From assembly GCF_016734765.1 (NCBI RefSeq), contig NZ_JAERQE010000040.1, forward strand, positions 1-39,791: a stretch of 39,791 nucleotides of DNA, written 5' to 3'. Numbering within the stretch: position 1 is the first letter of the stretch; each line of letters starts with the position of its first letter. Both the position numbers and the translations under genes were made by a program. Below, one piece after another: positions 33,916 through 39,791 of this stretch. Under the pieces are notes generated by a model, which was not told the origin of the DNA, ran no database searches, and saw nothing but the letters and a program-made list of their open reading frames with translations. The stretch is from Microvirga soli. Lineage in GTDB: Bacteria > Pseudomonadota > Alphaproteobacteria > Rhizobiales > Beijerinckiaceae.

Positions 33916-35049
33916 TCAGGCTGCGTGTGAGGCTCCGGGGGCAACTTGCGCCAGCGGGATCCGGCTTGCGCTGCCTTTATCGAAGAAGGTGAGTTGGTCG
34001 GCGGGAAACTCGATCCAGATGTTCTTTCGCGGCAGAGAGGTCTCAAAGCGCGGGATGAGCGCTGTAATCCGGTGCCCCATGACTGAGAGCGAAATTATCG
34101 TCTGCGATCCGGTAGGTTGGACGATGTCGACCTCTGCGGGCAGGCTGAACGGGCCCTGCCGATCAACAATCGCGATGTTCTCCGGACGAATTGCCAACGT
34201 CACCGGCCCGTCCGCGCCATGCAGACCTGCAGGGGTGGGAATGTCTGTGCCCTCAAAGCTTACGACTCGCCCTCCTACTGACGTTCTCAAAATCCCGTCA
34301 AGGAGATTGATCCGGGGATCGCCGATGAACTCGGCGACGAAGAGATTAGCGGGGTTGTGATAGATCTCGTAGGGCGAGCCCTGCTGCTGGATGATGCCAT
34401 CCTTCATCACCACGATGATGTCCGACATGGTCAGTGCCTCAACTTGGTCATGGGTGACATAGACCGTGGTCGCCTCCAGTTCGCGGTGCAAGCGCTTCAG
34501 CTCCGTGCGCATCTCTGTCCTGAGCTTCGCATCAAGATTGGACAAAGGTTCGTCCATCAGCAGGATCGAGTTGCGTGCCGCGATCAAACGCGCCACGGCT
34601 ACCCGTTGCTGCTGACCTCCCGACAGTTCGGACGGATAGCGGTCTGCAAGCCCGGTTAGCTGGACCTTTGCGAGCGCCTCGGCAAGGCGCTCCTTGAGCA
34701 CATGCACCGGCTGCTTCGCCTCCGAGAGCGCCAGAGTGATATTCCTGTCGACCTTCATATTGGGCCACAGCGCGTAGCTCTGAAAGATAAAGCCGAGGCC
34801 GCGCCGCTCGGGCGGTACGAAGACGCCGGTGCGGCTGGAGTAGACCGTCTTGCCGCCGAGCACGACCTCGCCTGTCGTCGCCTGCTCAAGGCCGGCGATG
34901 ACGCGCAAGGTTGTGGTCTTACCGCAGCCCGACGGCCCGAGCAGGGTCACGAAGCTGCCCTTCGGGATGTCGAGGTCGAGGCTCGGGAGGGCCAGATGGC
35001 TTCCGTACGACTTCGTGATGTTTCTGAGGGTGATTTCAGACATGGGCAC
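33916..35049 (-). CDS. ABC importer ATPase (PotA/FbpC-like)
   Basis: A 377-residue ATPase with Walker A GPSGCGKTT, signature LSGGQQQRVAVARLI, Walker B ILLMDEPLSNLD and VTHDQVEA. Residues about 245-360 are the TOBE-type regulatory tail. It belongs to the class that energises iron, polyamine, phosphonate and sugar-phosphate importers. It starts 29 bases after the binding-protein stop. A 109-base gap to the phosphatase gene holds no feature I recognise. Confidence 0.93.
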   Translation of the reverse strand: MPMSEITLRNITKSYGSHLALPSLDLDIPKGSFVTLLGPSGCGKTTTLRVIAGLEQATTGEVVLGGKTVYSSRTGVFVPPERRGLGFIFQSYALWPNMKVDRNITLALSEAKQPVHVLKERLAEALAKVQLTGLADRYPSELSGGQQQRVAVARLIAARNSILLMDEPLSNLDAKLRTEMRTELKRLHRELEATTVYVTHDQVEALTMSDIIVVMKDGIIQQQGSPYEIYHNPANLFVAEFIGDPRINLLDGILRTSVGGRVVSFEGTDIPTPAGLHGADGPVTLAIRPENIAIVDRQGPFSLPAEVDIVQPTGSQTIISLSVMGHRITALIPRFETSLPRKNIWIEFPADQLTFFDKGSASRIPLAQVAPGASHAA

Positions 35050-35078
35050 TCTCTCGTGCGGAAGCCATTCAGGATAGG

Positions 35079-36317
35079 TTATCGGCTTGTCTCGGCCATC
35101 CAGAAGTCGCTGATCTTCGCGATGTTGTCCTTCACGAATTCAGGTGATGCCGTGAGCTTGTTGGCCTTCGGCCACATCTCGCTATAGGGCGGAGCCGGAA
35201 TGTCGGTCCGTGGCGAGAACGTTCCGATCTGATAGAAGGCAGCCATTCCCTGCAGGAGTTCCAGCGACTTCCCGGATCGGAACGGAGGTTTAAGTTCCGA
35301 AGTGGCATTCAGGTCCTTGCTGCCCATCAGGAATGCCACGAAGAGCTTCGCCGCGTTGGGATGAGGCGCATGTCCGGCCAAAGCCACATAGGTCGGATAG
35401 GAGAAGAGCGCCGCAGGCTGCAGGTCGTAGGGGATCGCATTCGCGTAGTTGTCGCTCTGATTCTTGGTTAGATAGTGGATGACCGAGAAGGCCATCGGAG
35501 GCTTGGTCTGGCCGCGAAGGCCAACCGCCGTCGCGATCTTCGAGCTGTTGTCGGAAATGACGATATCATTGCCGATCAGCCGGTGAAGGAATTCGTAACC
35601 CGCGTTCTCGACTCCCGATGAGAGTTCGAGCTTCTTGCCGTAATGCTGCTCGTAGGCCTTCTGCATCTCGTCTGAATGCTCGACGATGGCAGCCAGCATC
35701 ATCAGCGTGGTGAGCGAGCCAGCCGGCGACTTCATGGAGAAGCGCCCCTTCCATTGCGGCTCGGTCAGCTGCCAGATACTCTTGATCGGCGGCTGCGGAT
35801 AGGTCTCCGAGTTGTAGAGCACACCATAGGCTTCGATCACATGGGTGAGCAGCGGCTCGCGGTGCGCGGTGGGGATCCTGTCCGCCAGATAGGATGGCAC
35901 GTAATTGACGATACGGCGGTTGGGAAGCAGGTCGAACACCATCTGTTCAGTGCCGCCCGAATACACCACGTCGGCTGCATAAACGCCGGCTTGGTGCTCC
36001 CGGACGACCTTCTCGATGGTCTTCTCGGAGCCGAGGTCGTAGGCCTTGACCTTGATCTCGGGATAGAACTTCGCGAAGTCCTCGGCCACCTTCAGCATCG
36101 TGCCGGAGGAGGAATAGACGACGACCTCGCCCTCCTTCTTCGCGTTGGCGACCACCTCGTCCCAGTTCTCGTTCTTCTGATAGGGGCCGAGCTGGCTTTT
36201 CTGCAGCCAGGCGTCCCACTTGGGGTCGGACTGCTGCGCCAGGGCCGGCGCCGCTAAGGCTAGGGTCAGGGCTCCTGCTGCGAGCCATGTTTTGGCTTTG
36301 CGGAATGTCGGTCTCAT
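35079..36317 (-). CDS. ABC importer substrate-binding protein (Fbp/Afu/PhnS type)
   Basis: A 412-residue periplasmic protein with a Sec leader (LAAGALTLALAAPALAQ) and the fold class of ferric, 2-aminoethylphosphonate, thiamine and hexose-phosphate binding proteins: EGEVVVYSSSGTMLKVAEDF, ADVVYSGGTEQMV, YGVLYNSETYP. The double tyrosine that marks true ferric-binding proteins is not evident. Together with three downstream phosphatases, this makes a phosphorylated organic ligand more likely than iron. GGAGGAAG before the ATG is a strong ribosome site. It follows the fused permease by 48 bases. Ligand identity is inference. Confidence 0.88.
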   Translation of the reverse strand: MRPTFRKAKTWLAAGALTLALAAPALAQQSDPKWDAWLQKSQLGPYQKNENWDEVVANAKKEGEVVVYSSSGTMLKVAEDFAKFYPEIKVKAYDLGSEKTIEKVVREHQAGVYAADVVYSGGTEQMVFDLLPNRRIVNYVPSYLADRIPTAHREPLLTHVIEAYGVLYNSETYPQPPIKSIWQLTEPQWKGRFSMKSPAGSLTTLMMLAAIVEHSDEMQKAYEQHYGKKLELSSGVENAGYEFLHRLIGNDIVISDNSSKIATAVGLRGQTKPPMAFSVIHYLTKNQSDNYANAIPYDLQPAALFSYPTYVALAGHAPHPNAAKLFVAFLMGSKDLNATSELKPPFRSGKSLELLQGMAAFYQIGTFSPRTDIPAPPYSEMWPKANKLTASPEFVKDNIAKISDFWMAETSR

Positions 36318-36365
36318 GGTGGGCTTCCTCCTTCGTTTTTCATTATGTCGATCCGGATGAAGCGG

Positions 36366-38201
36366 TTAAGCCGCTCCGACCCTCGCCTTTGTTGACAAGG
36401 CGCGGACGACCAGGTTGACCACAATCACAAGAGCGACGAGCAGCACGGTCGCAACGCCGACAAGCTGAGGCATATCCTGGTTCTGGTAGTTGTAGATGAC
36501 GCCCGCGAGCACGTTGGTCGACGGCGTGACGAGCAAGATGATCAACGACAGTTCCCGCATGATGCTGATGAAGCTGAGGAGCATGCCCGACAAGAGTCCA
36601 CCGGCGACGATGGGAACGATGATCCGCACCATGCGGCGAAACCAGCCGATGCCCTGGACGCGAGCCGCCTCCTCCAGCGACTTGTCAATCTGGAGGAGCG
36701 CCGCAATGCCAGTGCGGGAGGTGAAGGGCAGCGTCTTGACCGAGCAGATCAGAACGAGCAGTGCGAAGGTTCCGTAGAGCGCCGGGATCGGCCCAAACGG
36801 ACGGGCGAACATGCCGATATAGATCGCGCCGAAGGCCAGAGCCGGGAAGATGTACGGCAGGAAGGCCACAAGTTCCAGGGCACGCGATGTGAGCGAGCCT
36901 CTGGTCCTGACGACCACGTAGCCGATGAGGAAGCCGAAGATGCCTGTCGTCATGGCCGTGAGGAACGCCAGCTTGAGGCTGTTCCAGGTGGCATCAATGA
37001 TATTGCTGTTGTCTACCAGCGCCGCCTGCAGTTGATCGACGCCCTCCCCTCCGCCACCGATCCAATAATGTAAAGTCAGGTTACTCAAGCTGTAATTGCC
37101 CGCCGTCTTGATCAGCGACTGCAGGACCAGCAGGACGAGCGGAAAGGCAACGGCCGCCGTCATAAGCAACATGATGAGGATGAAGAGCGGCCAGCGCCAG
37201 CGTCCGAGATCGATTTCCTTGCTGCGGAAGCCCTTGCCGGAGAGGGTCACGAAGCTCTTGCGGACACCGATGAGCCGCTGATTGATAAAGATGAACAGAC
37301 AGGCGAGGACCACCAGCACCAGAGCGAGCAGGAAGCCGTCGCCCGCATTGCGCGTACCCATGGCGGCATAGATCTGGGTCGGCAACACAAAATAGCGCAC
37401 CGGCATGCCGAGCACGGCGGGCGTGCCGAACGATCCGACCACGCGGATGAAGGTCATCACCACCGCGGAGCCGATGGCAGGCAGCAGGAGCGGCGCCGTG
37501 ATCCACAGGAACTGCTTGAGGCGCGAGAGACCTGCCATCGCTCCTGCTTCCTCAAGCTGGCTGTCGACGCTCGTGATCGAGCTCGACACCGAGAGATAGG
37601 AATAGACGTAGTAGTGCAGCGACAGGCAGATGATGATGGGAATTGGGCCATAGGCGATCCAGTCCGGCGGCTGCACACCAAAGAAGTACGCGAACGCACC
37701 TGACGCTCCACCGATGCGGTCGTTCTTGAAGAACGTGATCCAGGCAAGGGCCATAACCCAGGATGGGAGCATGTAAGGGATCATCACCAGCGTGTGCAGG
37801 AAGTTCCGAAACGGAATGTTCGTGCGCACGATCAGCCAGGCGAGGCCAGCACCGAAGGCGAGGCAGATGGCAGTGGCGGCGAAGGCGGTGACCAGCGAGT
37901 TGAAGAAGGGCTTGTAGAAGATCGCCCAGGAGAGACGGCCGGCGAAGACGCGGTCATAGTGGAAGAGCGTGAACTCGCCTGGCTGGGCCTTCGGCAGGTA
38001 GGCGCGATCATAGGGCTGAACGGTAAGGGTTTCACGGATCAGCTCAAACAGCGGCACGAGGACCAGCGCTCCGAGCAACGCAGCGAGCAGGATGCCGAGG
38101 AGGCGTTCGGGCTGGGTGAAGAAGTGCTGCAGGCGGCCCAGGACGGCGCGTGCGGAATATGTGTTTGATGAGATGTATGCTGGCGCCGGCGAACTCGTCA
38201 T
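36366..38201 (-). CDS. Fused two-module ABC permease (FbpB/AfuB-like)
   Basis: A 611-residue inner-membrane protein made of two permease halves, each with about six membrane segments. EAA loops are LEEAGAMAGLSRLKQFLWIT (first half) and LEEAARVQGIGWFRRMVRII (second half). Fusion of both channel halves is usual in the iron/thiamine/sugar-phosphate class. It is the first gene of the operon, with a 235-base upstream region containing the palindromic operator at 38379-38394 and a roughly 180-base leader in between. Confidence 0.92.
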   Translation of the reverse strand: MTSSPAPAYISSNTYSARAVLGRLQHFFTQPERLLGILLAALLGALVLVPLFELIRETLTVQPYDRAYLPKAQPGEFTLFHYDRVFAGRLSWAIFYKPFFNSLVTAFAATAICLAFGAGLAWLIVRTNIPFRNFLHTLVMIPYMLPSWVMALAWITFFKNDRIGGASGAFAYFFGVQPPDWIAYGPIPIIICLSLHYYVYSYLSVSSSITSVDSQLEEAGAMAGLSRLKQFLWITAPLLLPAIGSAVVMTFIRVVGSFGTPAVLGMPVRYFVLPTQIYAAMGTRNAGDGFLLALVLVVLACLFIFINQRLIGVRKSFVTLSGKGFRSKEIDLGRWRWPLFILIMLLMTAAVAFPLVLLVLQSLIKTAGNYSLSNLTLHYWIGGGGEGVDQLQAALVDNSNIIDATWNSLKLAFLTAMTTGIFGFLIGYVVVRTRGSLTSRALELVAFLPYIFPALAFGAIYIGMFARPFGPIPALYGTFALLVLICSVKTLPFTSRTGIAALLQIDKSLEEAARVQGIGWFRRMVRIIVPIVAGGLLSGMLLSFISIMRELSLIILLVTPSTNVLAGVIYNYQNQDMPQLVGVATVLLVALVIVVNLVVRALSTKARVGAA

Positions 38202-38378
38202 TCCGTCATGCCCTTCCCAGAGCCGTGCGCCGGCTCAAAAGCGTTTCCCATCTGTGGCCGACGTTTAGGTGCTCTCGTCCGGCTTGGCCGGACGGCAGTC
38301 AGCTCGTGCTCCTATCCTCCGACCTGTTGCGGCATTGTCAGGCGGCCTAAAGATCGGAGAAACAAGGCCAGATCAGAT

Positions 38379-38394
38379 TTGCACACGTGTGCAA
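38379..38394. promoter_or_regulatory. Perfect palindromic operator, LacI-family type
   Basis: TTGCACACGTGTGCAA is a perfect 16-bp palindrome with the central CG characteristic of LacI-family operators. It lies between the LacI-type gene (stop 38437) and the fused permease (start 38201), upstream of the operon. A related site, ATGCACACGTGACCAT, lies upstream of the regulator gene at 39574-39589. Confidence 0.75.
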
Positions 38395-38436
38395 TGCTTG
38401 CAAGAGGCATTCTGGATCAGGAGACGAGCAGTGGGA

Positions 38437-39501
38437 TCAGGTAGCGGGACGGACGGTCGCCCGCTCAACGAGCTCGACCGGAAGGATTTCATGCGCGAGA
38501 GCCGTCCCCTTCCCGTGCATCTCCCGCTCGATGGCCGACAGCACAGATCCAGTTAGATCGTTCATCGACTGTCTGACCGTCGTCAAACGGTACGAGGCCC
38601 AAGCCGATTGTGGGATGTCGTCGAAGCCCACGACCGAGAGGTCCTCGGGAATGCGCCGTCCTGCTTCCCGTGCCCCATCGAGAAAGCCGAGCCCCAATAG
38701 ATCGGTGACGCAAAACACGCCATCCAAGTCATGGGAAGCGAGCAAACCTTTGGCAGCCTCTATGCCGGTTTCGTAGGTGGTCTCGCCTGAGGCCCAGACG
38801 ATGGGCTCCAACCCGGCGTCCCTGATGCTGTCCGCGAAGGCGACGCGTCGCCGGATCTGGGTTGGCGTGCGGGCCCCGCTGCCGACGACGCCGATGCACC
38901 GACATCCGGCCCGGAGGAGCCGCTCTGCCGCGATCCGGGCTCCGCCAAGGTCGTCGCTGATAATGGTATCCGCTTCGGCATCGTCGGCCTGGCGATTGAC
39001 CAGGATCACCCGCACGCCGTTGGCTACGCACTCGTCGATGATGGACGATGGCGGCGATCCGGACATCACCACGATGGCCCGCACGCGGAACTCCAGGATC
39101 GACTCGATGAGCGGTGTGATCCCTTGCTCCGCCTCGGCCGCATTCAGGAGCAGGCATTGCATCCCACGCCTGAGAAGCGCGCGGCTCAATTCGTCGAGCT
39201 GCCGCGCCATGAAAGGCAAGGAGAGGTTAGCACCGACGACGCCGACCAAGTTGGATTGGTCGCTGATCAGGCTCCGGGCGAGACGGTTCACCCGATATCC
39301 CAGGGTCTTCGCGGCCTCCTGAACCCGATGTCTTACATCGGCTGAGACGCTAGCGCCGGGCGTGAACGTGCGCGACACGGCTGAGCGGGAGACGCCCGCG
39401 AGCCGGGCGACATCTTCGGACGTCACGAAATTGCGCGTTGCCCGTTTCAGATGGGCTTCCCGATCGGAAGGCGCTTCTATAGGAATTTTATCAGGGCCCA
39501 T
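38437..39501 (-). CDS. LacI-family transcriptional regulator
   Basis: A 354-residue repressor. The helix-turn-helix is at about residues 25-48 (SEDVARLAGVSRSAVSRTFT, with hinge helix NRLARSLIS at about 70-80) and is followed by a periplasmic-binding-protein-like ligand domain containing LVGVVGANLSLPFMARQLDE, DDLGGARIAAERLL and LSVVGFDDIPQSAWASY. I chose the ATG at 39501 (MGPDKIPIE); about 24 residues precede the helix-turn-helix, slightly longer than usual. It likely controls the importer/phosphatase operon downstream, and itself, through the shared CACACGTG-type sites. Its effector is probably the imported organophosphate or its product. Confidence 0.93.
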   Translation of the reverse strand: MGPDKIPIEAPSDREAHLKRATRNFVTSEDVARLAGVSRSAVSRTFTPGASVSADVRHRVQEAAKTLGYRVNRLARSLISDQSNLVGVVGANLSLPFMARQLDELSRALLRRGMQCLLLNAAEAEQGITPLIESILEFRVRAIVVMSGSPPSSIIDECVANGVRVILVNRQADDAEADTIISDDLGGARIAAERLLRAGCRCIGVVGSGARTPTQIRRRVAFADSIRDAGLEPIVWASGETTYETGIEAAKGLLASHDLDGVFCVTDLLGLGFLDGAREAGRRIPEDLSVVGFDDIPQSAWASYRLTTVRQSMNDLTGSVLSAIEREMHGKGTALAHEILPVELVERATVRPAT

Positions 39502-39573
39502 GATACTCTGTGTGCATTCGACGGGCCCTACGTGGGGAGGAAGGATTTGCCTCGAACCTGAAGCGGAAAGTCT

Positions 39574-39589
39574 ATGCACACGTGACCAT
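39574..39589. promoter_or_regulatory. Second, imperfect LacI-type operator
   Basis: ATGCACACGTGACCAT shares the core GCACACGTG with the perfect palindrome at 38379-38394, and pairs at six of eight positions across its centre. It is 73 bases upstream of the regulator start, fitting autoregulation. The surrounding 39502-39714 gap holds no gene I can support. Confidence 0.5.
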
Positions 39590-39639
39590 TTTAGACAAGC
39601 TGCTGGGAGCGGCAAGCAGGCCCGAAACTTGTGGGAGGC

Positions 39640-39791
39640 GAACGTCCGTTCCGGGTCCAGGCTGTGTGGAAACGCGTTGATCTGGTAGGCTGCTCTTGAT
39701 CGACGGAGGGCAGCATGAAGCGTTTCGTTGAAGGGGACGACCGCCGGCAGGCCACGCTGCTTCCTGATTGCCTGGACGACTACGTGGCACC
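39640..39791 (+). mobile_element. Left part of an IS1182-like element (cut by window edge)
   Basis: The transposase start at 39715 defines the element. The preceding bases, including CAGGCTGTGTGGAAACGC at 39658-39675, look like an IS1182-type terminal repeat, so the left end probably lies around 39640-39660. The other terminal repeat is outside the window, so the boundary cannot be verified. Confidence 0.5.
39715..39791 (+). CDS. IS1182-family transposase, first 25 codons
   Basis: From the ATG at 39715 the frame reads MKRFVEGDDRRQATLLPDCL then DDYVA, matching the usual opening of IS1182-family DDE transposases (MKRFxEGxDRxQxTLxPxxLDDxxA). GGAGGG lies 5-10 bases upstream. The rest of the gene is beyond the window edge. 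Confidence 0.75.
   Translation, partial: MKRFVEGDDRRQATLLPDCLDDYVA

Noticed and set aside
35079..36317. Ferric iron binding protein
   Set aside because: The fold class fits, but the adjacent tyrosine pair typical of iron binding is not evident and the operon carries three phosphatases.
1..39791. CRISPR arrays, rRNA genes or a replication origin
   Set aside because: No regularly spaced repeats, no rRNA-like sequence and no iteron or DnaA-box cluster was noticed.

Overview
The window is about 40 kb of GC-rich bacterial DNA. Gene content and protein style point to an alphaproteobacterium of the Hyphomicrobiales, with a Methylobacteriaceae/Microvirga-like flavour. That assignment rests on family resemblance only: a urt-ure urea operon, many ABC importers, ROK and LacI regulators, and IS110, IS630 and IS1182-type elements. 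No rRNA, CRISPR array, convincing tRNA or replication origin was seen. Insertion-sequence ends touch both edges (IS110-like at the left, IS1182-like at the right) and an IS630-like element lies at 16.2-17.3 kb, so this looks like accessory chromosome or plasmid DNA.

Region 1 (0.25-11.5 kb) is a catabolic cluster around a divergent promoter at 4.79-4.95 kb. Leftward run a ROK repressor, a large PIG-L deacetylase fusion and an EamA-type permease. Rightward run a CUT1 sugar-type ABC importer (binding protein, two permeases, ATPase), an argininosuccinate-lyase-like C-N lyase and a PfkB sugar kinase, with stop/start overlaps at most junctions. The combination suggests uptake and breakdown of an aminosugar-like or N-substituted aspartate compound. 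The substrate is unknown, and this is the best candidate for an undescribed pathway.

Region 2 (11.5-17.6 kb) is eroded DNA. A remnant of a dipeptide-type permease abuts a frameshifted beta-carbonic anhydrase remnant. Then come a 1243-residue GAF/PAS/GGDEF/EAL signalling protein and the IS630-like element, whose transposase lies in two frames.

Region 3 (17.6-28.8 kb, leftward) is one compact urea operon: urtABCDE (urea ABC importer), ureD, a fused gamma-beta urease subunit, ureC, ureE, ureF, ureG and a HupE/UreJ permease. A strong sigma-54 -24/-12 match precedes urtA and a hairpin separates urtA from urtB, which implies nitrogen control of import and hydrolysis together.

Region 4 (29-31.4 kb) has a medium-chain dehydrogenase/reductase and a frameshifted flavin monooxygenase-like gene.

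Region 5 (31.4-39.5 kb, leftward) is a LacI-type regulator, then a fused two-module permease, an iron/phosphonate/sugar-phosphate-type binding protein, an ATPase, a dual-specificity-type phosphatase and two inositol-monophosphatase-family enzymes. Three phosphatases with this importer class suggest uptake and dephosphorylation of an organophosphate. A perfect 16-bp palindrome before the permease, and a related site before the regulator, are likely LacI-family operators.
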